In this document: positions 41,372 through 51,286 of the stretch, in pieces | How positions within the stretch are numbered: the first letter of the stretch is position 1 | How the letters are laid out: each line of letters begins with the position of its first letter | DNA from: Buxus sempervirens | Taxonomy: Eukaryota > Streptophyta > Magnoliopsida > Buxales > Buxaceae | Reading direction: 5' to 3' | Length of the DNA stretch: 64,000 bases | Assembly: GCA_947561395.2 (NCBI GenBank) | Contig: OX387187.1 | Location: forward strand, 41,707,829-41,771,828 | Made by a program: the position numbers and the translations under genes | Notes under the pieces: generated by a model | What the model saw: only the letters and a program-made list of their open reading frames with translations | Told to the model about the DNA's origin: nothing | The model's database searches: none

Positions 41372-43750
41372 CTAAAGTGGCCGAGTGAAGGAAGGGCATG
41401 GGGGCAGAGAAACATCAACAACTCCTTCAAGAATTTGTGTCACCGTCTTCATGGTAGGCCTCAATGAGGGATCCTCTTGAATACACCAAATTGCTACCAT
41501 CACCCATCTTTTCACCCTCTGCATGTCCTGCAATGCCGCCTTGTCATCGAACACCAAATCCTCTAGTGTCCGTCCACAGAAGCAATCATAAACCCAGTCT
41601 ACAAGTATGGCTCTGTCTACTTCTTCAAGCTCCTGTTCAAGATTTCTCCTGCAACAGATAATCTCCAGCAACATTACACCATAACTGTACACATCTACCT
41701 TAACTGTGACTGGTTTGTTCCTGAACCACTCAGGCGCGACGTATCCTCTTGTTCCTCTAATGCCTGTGTTAGTTCGAGTTTGGTTAACCATCAGCAGCTT
41801 CGCCAATCCAAAATCAGATATCCTTGCTGTAAAGCACTCATCTAAGAGTATGTTTTGAGGCTTTATATCGCAATGGATGATCTGGGTTTTGCATTCTTCG
41901 TGTAAGTAAGCAAGCCCTCTTGCAATGTCAATTGCAGCTTGGATTCTTTGGCTCCAATCTGGCCTCGGATTTCCGAAGAGGAAGCTTGCCAAAGTGCCAT
42001 TGCTCATGAACTCATATACTAGAAGCCTGTGTGTCCCCTCCTGACAGAATCCAAGCAATTGAACCAAATTCCTGTGATGAGTTTTGCCAATGGCAGTCAC
42101 TTCGGCTTTGAATTCTTTTTCACCTTGTTGAACCAACTTGTCTAACTTCTTGACAGCAACAACATTTCCAGAGTCTAATCCTAGGACCCCTTTGTAAACA
42201 ATGCCGAATGAGCCACTTCCAAGCTCTTCCTTGAACCTGTCTGTTGCTTCTTCCAGTTCTTTGTAGGTAAACACATGCAAGTTCGTTTCTGTAACACTTG
42301 AAACATGGTTAAAGTCTCTTGTTCTTTTGCGATAAATAAAAAAAACACCCACAGAAAGTGCAGATGCTAAAATAAAGTTGACCAGAATTGAGCCACCTAA
42401 AAGAATAGACAGAGTAAGCTTCCTCTGATCTTTCTTCTTTCTGTATGGTTCTCCAAAGACAGAATCATTATTGCTCCTCACTTTGATCAGAACTTTTGAA
42501 CCTCCGATGGCTTCACGCCTTCCATTTGAGAGCGGTAGCTTCTTCTTCCAACAAAATTCTCCGAAAACAACCACAGCACACAGGCAATCATTCATACAAG
42601 ATCTTTGGCATTCTTGTTCCGAAAGTTCCAATTTTTCATAGTCTCCCGTTGGCCAATTTAATCCTTGAACTTCTTCAAATTTAAATACATCGTTAGGATT
42701 TCTAAGCACTTCCTCCTCTTCACATCCTAGTGCGAAATTTGGTTTGCAACCACCGAATTCATTAGTTGAGTCTATAAGAGAATACCCAGGTGGACATGCA
42801 CATCTAGGCCTGTTGTCTAAAGTTAGAGTACAGTAGCTGTTATACCCACAAGCACCACTTCCCAAGTCATCGCGAATCGCGGTACAAATGTTATCAGGTA
42901 TTGACCACACTCTAGACCAGCTTTGGTTGCCATTGGAAGCCTTTGGATGAGAGTACAGGGTGAAAACTCCATCAAAATCAAGCGTTGCCTTGTAATAGAA
43001 GTTAGCGATGGGATCCAGCCTCTGAGAATTTATATCAAACCTGCTTCCATCGCTTTTCTCCACATATATATAACCCGATTCATTGAAAACCAAACGCATA
43101 CCTTCCCCAAAAGTATTGCTGATATAATACGCGTTGTAACGAACATCAGTTGGCCAGCCTTTGGTGTTGAGCACAAGATTGCCATCGTCAAGCATCCGAA
43201 GCTCAAACCTTCCCTTAGTGTAGTTGGTTTCTGTCAGACGAGCAGAAACGATCCCACCTTTCACCAGTGTTTGTTTGGGCAAGAGGGTGTCGGTGGGGTT
43301 CTCGAAGCTTTCCCATGCATAACCTGCAGAATTATTCCTTACAATCACCAAGTTTCCGCTATCAAGCATGGCTGCATAAGAGACTCGTGTAGTGCCGTTG
43401 AGGTTGGGGCTCCATATTTTTATGCCTTGAGGGTCAGTGAGAACGAAGCCACTGTCTGTAAGTTGAATCCTCGATCCTCTAGGTGCAGGAGCGTCTCCGT
43501 TTGCAGACCAAACAATGGTTCTATTTGGAATGTTGTTGTACCAGATGGCAAGCAAGAAGCCATCATTGCCGTCAATCTGGCGAAACCCAAAAGCAAACTC
43601 ACCCGAAGGTGAAGGCCATCGAGAGCTGCCATCATCGACTGCAGTGCGAGAGTCGCTCAAGGTTATGTTGTTGTATGATTGAGCAATGGAAGATGATGAA
43701 AGAAGTGAAAAGAACAAAGGCATGAGACAAGATGTTGCAAGAGCAGCCAT
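41372..43750 (-). CDS. G-type lectin S-receptor-like serine/threonine-protein kinase (LECRK/RLK1-like), intact
   Basis: 792 residues in one exon from ATG 43750 to TAA at 41374-41372, the normal length and intron-less form for this family. Signal peptide is residues 1-23. The B-type lectin region is about 25-150 (GFVLTDPQGIKIW, MLDSGNLVI). A cysteine-rich EGF-like part follows at 290-345 (CGYNSYCTL, CACPPGYSL), then a PAN-like part at 360-412 (CQRSCMNDCLCAVVVF), a membrane span at about 447-474 and the kinase at about 510-785. The G-loop is [11 protein letters not shown] (511-521), catalytic lysine K534, HCDIKPQN with D628, DFG 646-648 and APE 672-674. HCD in place of HRD makes it a non-RD kinase, a type often linked to immune receptors. 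It should sit in the plasma membrane with the lectin part outside. Ligand unknown. It is the live member of a tandem pair. Confidence 0.95.
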   Translation of the reverse strand: MAALATSCLMPLFFSLLSSSSIAQSYNNITLSDSRTAVDDGSSRWPSPSGEFAFGFRQIDGNDGFLLAIWYNNIPNRTIVWSANGDAPAPRGSRIQLTDSGFVLTDPQGIKIWSPNLNGTTRVSYAAMLDSGNLVIVRNNSAGYAWESFENPTDTLLPKQTLVKGGIVSARLTETNYTKGRFELRMLDDGNLVLNTKGWPTDVRYNAYYISNTFGEGMRLVFNESGYIYVEKSDGSRFDINSQRLDPIANFYYKATLDFDGVFTLYSHPKASNGNQSWSRVWSIPDNICTAIRDDLGSGACGYNSYCTLTLDNRPRCACPPGYSLIDSTNEFGGCKPNFALGCEEEEVLRNPNDVFKFEEVQGLNWPTGDYEKLELSEQECQRSCMNDCLCAVVVFGEFCWKKKLPLSNGRREAIGGSKVLIKVRSNNDSVFGEPYRKKKDQRKLTLSILLGGSILVNFILASALSVGVFFIYRKRTRDFNHVSSVTETNLHVFTYKELEEATDRFKEELGSGSFGIVYKGVLGLDSGNVVAVKKLDKLVQQGEKEFKAEVTAIGKTHHRNLVQLLGFCQEGTHRLLVYEFMSNGTLASFLFGNPRPDWSQRIQAAIDIARGLAYLHEECKTQIIHCDIKPQNILLDECFTARISDFGLAKLLMVNQTRTNTGIRGTRGYVAPEWFRNKPVTVKVDVYSYGVMLLEIICCRRNLEQELEEVDRAILVDWVYDCFCGRTLEDLVFDDKAALQDMQRVKRWVMVAIWCIQEDPSLRPTMKTVTQILEGVVDVSLPPCPSFTRPL

Positions 43751-44712
43751 TGAAATTATTTTTGTGAGCTAGAAGAATTGATCTAACATAAAGTACATAT
43801 AAGAAATTAGGGAAGGAGCTTTTTCCATGAAAAAGAACTGACTTTGGGGAAGATTTCATTTTCATCCCGTGTTGAATTTTCAAATTTCAAGTGTTTCTAC
43901 ATGGCCGAAATTTCAAGTATTAATGGGTCAAAGCACCGTGACATTTCTTAGCTTATTATTGTGAAAACAAATGTGCCACGTCGCAGAACACCATTTAACA
44001 GGTCCAACCGTTAGCTTATTATTGTGAAAACAAATGTTCCGCGTCGCAGAGCACCATTTAACAGGTCAAACCGTAGATAATTCAAATCTCTCTGCCAGTC
44101 TTGGTCCAGTTAGGACCAAGACTTTTCATTGATTTACATAACCCACACGCGTGTTCTAACTACAACATCCAATTGAACCACCATTTTTTTTTTCATAGAG
44201 CCTTCGTTCCCCCTATTTGCAATTTACAGAATGGAGGAACCGTATGGGATGAAAATCTCACGTAGGGTTTTGGAACAGGGATTCTTTGAATAGAATGAAC
44301 GACCGTAATTTTCAAAAGCTAAAGGTTCTATACCCAGGATAGCAACACCTTTGACTGTCTCTTGTGATATCACTGCACCGACTCTTGGCCTTTTTTTTTC
44401 TCTCTGTTGAACAAACACAGTGAATCTTACATCAGTTTTGTGATCTTCCCATGCTAAATAGGAAAATTTCCCTCCTATTTTACACAATCATTAAGATCAT
44501 AACCCATCTTTGTTAACCCATATGCTACTTTGTTCCCTTCTCTAAATGCTAGAAGAATATATACACGTTATACGCGTAGCAAAAGAATTAAAAACAAAGA
44601 AGTGGCCAATTAACTGGGACACGTGGCATTAATAAACCTAGGCCGTAATAGTTAGGGAAAAATGGTTTTTAGTGATGGTTTTTTAAAATAATTTGATTTA
44701 GTGAACCAATTC
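43751..44712. other. Promoter-side flank of the intact receptor kinase
   Basis: The 5' flank is duplicated at 37234-37960. Shared blocks include GGGTCAAAGCACCGTGACAT, CATCTTTGTTAACCCATATG and GTAGCAAAAGAATTA. A local 60-bp direct repeat (TTAGCTTATTATTGTGAAAACAAATG at about 43953 and 44012) is specific to this copy. No clear TATA box assigned. Confidence 0.55.
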
Positions 44713-44952
44713 TAGGTAATTAGTTTTTAATGATATTTTTTAACATAATTGAGAATCGGTGTCATTTTAATGGTCATGAAAAATCCCTTCCAAAAATGCC
44801 CTAAAAAAGACTTGCAAACTTCATCTATAACCAAAGGTTTTCAAAGTCTTTTGAGGGCATTTTCGAAAAAAACTTTTAATGAACAGTAAAATAACACTAA
44901 TTCTTAATTATGTTAAAAAATATCACTAAAAATCAATTACCAAAAATTGTCC
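44713..44952. mobile_element. Fold-back MITE with arms of about 105 bp
   Basis: The left arm 44713-44818 (TAGGTAATTAGTTTTTAATG...ATTTTTTAACATAATT...AAAATGCCCT) is the inverted complement of the right arm 44843-44952 (AGGGCATTTTCG...AATTATGTTAAAAAATATCA...AATTACC) with scattered mismatches. A short loop of about 25 bases separates them. No coding capacity. Transposon family not determined. Confidence 0.8.
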
Positions 44953-44964
44953 GACTGAATCTAA

Positions 44965-46200
44965 ATTAAAGCTGCCACTGTCCGTTTGGTGCTTTCTCTT
45001 GCTGTCACTAAAGGGTGGCATCTTCGTCAACTTGATATAAAAAATGCATTCTTACATAGTCACCTTAACGAAGAGATTTTCATGGAGCAACCACCTGGAT
45101 ATATCAACTCTCGCTATCTTGACCATGTTTGTCGTTTAAAGAAAGCGCTTTATGGTCTCAAACAAGCGCCTTGTGCATGGTTTCATCGACTAAGCACTTT
45201 CTTATTCCATTTTGGCTTTATTTGCAATCAGGCGAACTCCTCCTTATTTGTCTATACTATGCCTCAAGGCACTATTTACTTATTACTTTACGTGGACGAC
45301 ATTGTTCTTACAAGCAATAATGATAAATTGCTTCATAGTTTCATTCTGCAGCTTAGTCAAGAGTTCTCTATGACTGATCTTGGTCCGTTGCATTACTTTC
45401 TTGGTCTTGAAGCACAATGAAGCTCCTCTGGTTTATTCCTTAGTCAAACTAAATATGCTCATGATCTTCTTCAATGAGCACAGATGGCTGATTGTAAGCC
45501 CGTCAGCACTCCTATGGTTGTGGCTCAATGACTATCAAGCAATGGTATCACTTTATCAAATCCCTCCTTGTATCGCTCTCTTGTAGGTGCTCTCCAGTAT
45601 CTGACAATCACAAGGCCAGACATCTCATATCTTGTCAACACTGTTAGCCAATTTATGCACTCTCCCATTGTTGAGCATTTTTAGGCAGTCAAACATATTC
45701 TTCGCTATATCAAGGGAACCATTCAGTTTGGCTTATCATTCCCTACACAACCCTCTACTCAATTACTTGCATTCTCTGATGCTGATTGGGCTGGTTGCCC
45801 AGATACTCGTTGCTCCACTTCAAGCTTTGCCATTTATCTCGGTAGCAATCTCATCTCATGGAGTGCCAAGAAGCAATCTATAGTTTTTCGCTCAAGCTCT
45901 CAATCTGAATATCGTTCACTTGCTCACACAACTGCTGAGGTCAAATGAATGCTTCATCTCCTTCGAGATTTAAAGATTCAATCTTTGGGTCCAGCAACAT
46001 TACTATGTGATAATTGCAATGCAATATTTATGTCTCACAATCCAGTATCTCATCCTCAATCTAAACACATTGATTTGGATTATCATTTTGTAAGAGAGCA
46101 AGTTGCTGCTGGTACTATGAATGTTCAGCATATTCCCTCTCATTTGCAGATTACTGATATCTTCACTAAAAGCCTACCATGATCAAAATTCACTTCATTT
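44965..46200 (+). pseudogene. Ty1/copia RT-RNase H fragment
   Basis: The fragment starts inside reverse transcriptase ([44 protein letters not shown] with YVDD near 45289) and runs through the connection to RNase H ([43 protein letters not shown]), ending DIFTKSLP. At least five in-frame stops or frame breaks occur, among them TGA after DLLQ, TGA after VVAQ, TAG after VEHF and TGA after AEVK. Gag, protease, integrase and the start of RT are missing. The sequence after 46200, up to the Helitron, may be a copia 3' end or LTR piece that resumes at 51287. Confidence 0.93.
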
Positions 46201-46360
46201 AAATCCAAGCTCACCTTTGTATGCAAGGAAAGAAATACCTTGCCAATACCAAATTAGGAGGAATTCAAACAGATCCCTTAAAATAGGAAGTTTGCATAAC
46301 TTTATTTGTAAATTGTGCACAGTTATAGATTCTTACCTTTATATCTCACTAGCGGAGTGC

Positions 46361-46378
46361 ACGTGCAGTACTGCACGT
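46361..46378 (-). repeat. Helitron 3' terminal hairpin
   Basis: ACGTGCAGTACTGCACGT, a perfect palindrome followed on the minus strand by GCACTCCG and CTAG. Confidence 0.75.
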
Positions 46379-46929
46379 ATATAGTTCGGATCTGGGTGAA
46401 TTCTATTTGCAACATTCTTAAGTCTATATCCTGTAAACGGATAAACATTGTAAACACGAACAATTAAATTTGTTGTTTCTTGAGGGACTCAGTTGAATGA
46501 AATGGCAAGTTATTCTTGGGGAGTAGGGCTGTAGGGGTATTCACGGGCACAGTGGTCAATTGCTTAAACAACAGATTAGGAAACTGTTTTATATAACTTC
46601 AAACAAAGAGCAAAATAATTTATATTACACATTCCTATAGGGCCTTCAAGGCATAGAGAAGTAACAAAGAACAAACAAATTATGCCATTCTCTACTTTCA
46701 TCATATAAGACGTCAAACCCAACAGGAATTTTAGCTGAAGATGGATTCATAAACATGAGCCATTGGAGCTGGCAAATTCCACGCCAACCATCTATGCTCT
46801 GCAGTGTGAAACTTTGCCATTACTACAGATTTGTGTTACATCCAAGGACAATGAATTGATCAATTCTAATAGGATTATGGTGGTTTTGTTCTGAGCAAGG
46901 AACCTAAGATAGAAATGGGAGCTGACGTC

Positions 46930-47268
46930 CCTTGATGTTTCAAAACCACTTTCTCTGGACTGTTGCTCCTTTATCATTGGTCAAGAATCTAGGAAGGTTT
47001 GGCAGGCTATTCACCCTGGTAACACCTTCAAGGGCTGACTATTCCTCATCCTCCACAGTTGAAATACATTCAGCACGACTTCTTGTGGACTGGCTACTCG
47101 CAATCATCTTTCTGTCAATTGATGAAATTATAGGTACAATTTCATCAGAGCCTTTTCAAGTGACCAGATGATGAAGAATAGTACCATGAACCATGGCAGC
47201 ACCCACTTCCAAACCAAATTCCTTAATACAGAAGTCCCCAAAAGATCTAGTCATTGATAAGCCAGGTG
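46930..47268 (-). pseudogene. Protein phosphatase 2C-like gene fragment captured in the Helitron
   Basis: On the minus strand near 47265 the frame reads LSMTRSFGDFCIKEFGL, which fits the PP2C motif (A/S)M(S/A)R(A/S)FGD..(L/I)K. The same frame, after a TGA, continues DEIVPIISSIDRKMIASS, then TVEDEE, a TAG, and SALEGVTRVNSLPNLPRFL, ending at a TGA near 46935; this looks like a PP2C C-terminal tail. The two stops and the missing catalytic segment between them mark it as a broken fragment. Identity is from motif memory, not a search. Confidence 0.5.
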
Positions 47269-47339
47269 AGTCACTATTAGGCAACCATACTCATGAGAGT
47301 GATAAACAAAGCAATGCAATAAATGATACAAATTGATAT

Positions 47340-47464
47340 TTACCTTGTTTTGCTGCATATGCGCTATTAGAAGCCCTATTAGAGTGCTCCAATCCAAGAT
47401 ATTGCTCCCAAGGACCAAAAAAATTTCTTCTCTGGAGGCATGTTAATTCAAATGGTCAAATAAA

Positions 47465-47499
<35 letters not shown>

Positions 47500-47800
47500 T
47501 TTTGAAAAGTTTGGGGGCCGACACAAACCTAAAAATGAATGCAGACGGTGTTAGAATATTGGAGGTACTCTGTTATACCAAGGGACAAAAATGCACACTT
47601 CTACAGTCAGTAAGGAAATATGAATACAATTTATCGTCTAGAATCAGCAAATGATGTGCAATAATTATGCATGCGGAATATTTGATTGCAAGACATCAAC
47701 ACAAATAGAGGTGGATGCGATACCTTCTTCTATGTCCAATAAGGCCTGTGTAACCTTCTTCAGCTGCGAGTAGTCAAGCCACTTCACTACAAAATGCAGA
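47340..47800 (-). pseudogene. Short exon-like pieces of unknown origin inside the Helitron
   Basis: Two segments on the minus strand look like exons bounded by splice signals. One near 47785-47728 has TGTAG before and GTATCG after and reads KWLDYSQLKKVTQALLDI. The other, near 47425-47345, reads EQYLGLEHSNRASNSAYAAK with GTAAAT after it. They may belong to the same captured gene as the PP2C piece or to another gene. I do not recognise them. A (GA)n tract lies between other segments at about 47470-47495. Confidence 0.3.
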
Positions 47801-50800
47801 GCTCACACGGAAAAATGTTACAACACCGAGGTAGAGTAGAAGCAATTAACAAATGAGTAAAACCATATCCAGCCACAGACTATAGAATATAGAATATTTT
47901 TACAAAAAGATTGAGAAGAGACGTAGGGGGAGGGAGTCTTGTAACATGTAAAGCATATGTATAGTATAGATGATAATATAGTACATTGTCATATATGGAA
48001 CAGGAGAAAAATTGAAACGAAAAAGATCATGTATAGTATATATGATAATATATCAATACAGTTTCTTTATTTGTTGGAATAAACATTGGCAATTTGCCAT
48101 AAAAATTTGACAGATATGAAGAAAATGAAAAAGATTATGTTCAATGGGAAGGGATCCTTTGGCTGGTAACAAACTTTAAAAAATCATCAACTTACTAAGG
48201 TTTAAATTTGAGGATTAATGTCGTACCGATTTAAAGTGAAAGGTAGTTTAGGCATCATAGATTGGGGTGTGATTGGGTCTTCTAGTGCTTATAAGATTTC
48301 TTTGCTACTTCCACTTACAGAACTGAACTTTCCAACAGGTGATACTGGGTGCGCAACCATAATGGTGTGTGAAGAACCTAAAATTTAATAAACACCAATA
48401 GTTAGAGCTTCAAGGAGATTTCAATGCTTGCACCATACTTTTATATTTAGATCGCTCCAAAATTCCCCGAAACTTGATGAATTGGAGTGAAACACATAAG
48501 AAAAACCTTATATTTTTCATTTAATTTCAACATATTCCAAGGGATTTATTCAACCAATAAGGATTCCTATAACAGAGATCTGATTAATTATCCAATATAT
48601 TGTCAATAATTCAGAAAATGATTCGTGTTTTTCTATATGTATATCAAGGCAATAAGGAGCTGTGAAAAAAAATTGAAACGATGTATTGTCATGTGATGAG
48701 CTTACCCAATTTTTGGGAGAGCTGGGATTTGCAAGAGGTATATCAACTGAGATTGATTGTGTGGTTCTGCAATCATATTGCAGTTACTATCTTTGCTAAC
48801 GGAATAAAACCTGTGCAGATATTTAATTTTGTAGCATCGTCATTACTCCCTGTATAAATAAGTTCATGAAATAGCAAATCAATGAACCTCATGTCCAGAC
48901 CGTATTTCATATCTATCATATAAAAAATCAGATTTATGCTTGGAAAATAGCATAGTTGACATAATTGAATAGTGGATTGAAGTGGAGCAATAAATATTTG
49001 GAAGAAATAGATGAAGTGGAGAACCCAATAAAATTAACTGATGAAAGCAACTGATAATCATGTGAATTGAATGATAGTGGTAAAGAATACATGTGCAGAT
49101 GAAGTTGGAAATAGTCAAAACAGGGGGATGATAGTGTAATGTCTAATTATAGATGAGAAGGAAATGAAAATAGCTAAAAGATACTGTTTATATTGCTAAA
49201 AGTAGTAAGATCATTTACAATGAGCCTAAAAATCCCGCACACAAACCAAGAGCGTGAAACCATAGGTTTATTTTAATCATAATGGATACAAATTAAAAGC
49301 AAACATCAAGCAAGGCCCAAAGGACCTACAAAAACAGTTTACACAACTCGAAAACTTGAAAATCTCAAAATAAGATAGATAAAATAAGCGCATGGAAACG
49401 AACATTTGAAGAACTTTATTTTTATTTATAGGAAAGAGAGCATACAAAACAGCAAATTGGAAAATTGGAGTGAATTTACATACTGGTTTGCACTTGTATT
49501 ATGTATAATGGCTTACTAATCCCAGGCTCACATGCTCTGCAACTTCTTCGAATACAACACCTTCAGCATTAAAAATTTTCTTGTTTAATGCAATGATATA
49601 ATGATGCCAGTAATTGATCCAACAGAAGGAAGAACTAATAAATGTCGCCTGCTACGTGACACAAATAAGAGAAGAAATTTGTTAATGGATACAGAGGACA
49701 CAGTATAAATTGCACTGAATGGGGATTTGGAATCCTTTCTCTTATGGTGTTCAAGTTATCCCCATGCTATACCGTAATTTAATTTATTTTTTGTTTATCC
49801 TCAGATAGACCGCTAACAGGTATATTTTATTTTGAATTTATGGCTCATCTCTATACTGGTGTGGTAAAAAATTTTTTTTTTGTCCAGCCTTAATAATGTA
49901 ACTGGACTCTGCTCTATTTTGGCACCCAATGTAGGCATTCCATATATTCCAGGCACAGAGAGTAGATCATAACACGGGTGAAATTTGCCATTTGAGGTTT
50001 AAATAGGATTTCTTTTGAACCTATAATCCTCAACTATGTAGGGCTCAAGAGGAATGTATGAAGTGTACTGTTGGCACAATATAGAGAGATAAATTAATTT
50101 CGAAGAGCATAATGAAAAACTTCAAACCACATCAAGAAGGGACATATGGTGCCTGATGCTCCTGCTTTAGAGTGGTCATGTATTGGATGAGTTTGTGGAT
50201 GGGAGAGAGTACAAATTAATTGTATAGATGACAGTAGATTGCTTTTTAAAGAGTTAGAATCTATGCTCAGAAGAAGCATATGAAATCATAGACATGTCTC
50301 ATATGGCCAGACATGTAAATTCAGCCACTTCATCATAGCAGAGGAACGAAGAAAAAGATGGAATAGAAAAACCCAATACAACGTATCTAAAAACTACAGA
50401 AGTTCTAATTTCTAAGATTGCTAAGAGATTGGTGTATATAGTTTTCTAAGAAACTCATGTAAGAATAATCACAATATATTAGCATATGATAACGAACTTA
50501 ACATCCCTAACACAATTATTAGAAAAATTCCAAAGAAGCCTAACTCAACGTTTCAGAAATTTGTAGTTAGAGTCCTACCACCACCATCATTATTGACAAC
50601 CCCAAGAAAGCGAAACCCAACACATAATTCAAAATGGGAAGCCCTAATCGATATCGAAGAAATACAAATTCAAAATTATGACCAGTATCATCCATGCTCA
50701 AAGCAATCGAAGCTTCCTCACAAAAAGATAAACAAAAGTTAAAATGGAAAATAGTGGTAGAATACACCCAAAATAACAGCGGTTTCAATCATGGTCCAAT

Positions 50801-50930
50801 AAAGCAAAGGAAAACAAAAAAGAAGAAGATTTTTGAATCTCAATGGTTTGACGCACCTGTTGGGGATCGGATCTCGTCAACAGGCAGCGGTGCCTGTGAA
50901 TGATCGACAACAGAGGAGACATAGGAGAGG
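47801..50930. other. Helitron body without recognised genes
   Basis: AT-rich, with short open frames only. No replication initiator, helicase or RPA motif was seen, though degraded exons would be easy to miss by eye. Confidence 0.4.
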
Positions 50931-51080
50931 GAAGGAATGCATCGCGAGGTAGATAGGGGAGAGTTCCATCCTTCCTAGGTGCGTATTCGCCGGGAAGGAA
51001 TGCATCGCAAGGTAGATAGAGGAGAGTTCCATCCTTCCTAGGTGCGTATTCGCCGGGAAGGAATGCATCGCGAGGAGAGG
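50931..51080. repeat. 63-bp tandem repeat near the Helitron 5' end
   Basis: GAAGGAATGCATCGC(G/A)AGG starts at 50931, 50994 and 51057, giving two full units and a partial third. 63 bp is a multiple of three, so on the minus strand a 21-residue unit (MHSFPANTHLGRMELS...) repeats in frame, but nothing else supports coding. Confidence 0.85.
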
Positions 51081-51286
51081 GAAGGAGACGACGTGGTGGG
51101 AGCAGTTGTAAAACGGAATGTTAGTTTTTAGAAGAGTGGGGCAGCATTGACATTTGTGACCTTTAATTTAAACTTTTTATTAATGGTGATTAGAAAGAGT
51201 GCTGAGGGCCATTTTGGAAAGTGGTATATTTCGTTTGGCACACTTCCCAAAAGGGTCGCCTCGCTTTATATATAGTAGAGAAGAGA

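Larger units (their letters stand above)
46349..51286 (-). mobile_element. Non-autonomous Helitron (about 4.9 kb)
   Basis: On the minus strand it starts TCTCTTCTCTACTATATATA (51286) and ends with a perfect 18-base palindrome ACGTGCAGTACTGCACGT (46378-46361), 8 bases, then CTAG (46352-46349). Helitrons begin TC, end CTRR with a hairpin about 10-12 bases before the end, and insert between A and T. Here the plus-strand flanks are ...ATCTCA and TATACC..., so A/T is satisfied. No Rep/helicase gene is visible inside, so it would be non-autonomous. It carries gene-like pieces on the same strand. The exact 5' end could be off by a few bases. Confidence 0.7.

Noticed and set aside
42923-43612. 229-residue plus-strand open frame opposite the kinase lectin domain, mirrored at 36406-37095 in the pseudogene
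   Set aside because: It is antisense to a clearly coding frame and keeps its length in both copies because the underlying DNA is shared; no motif seen.
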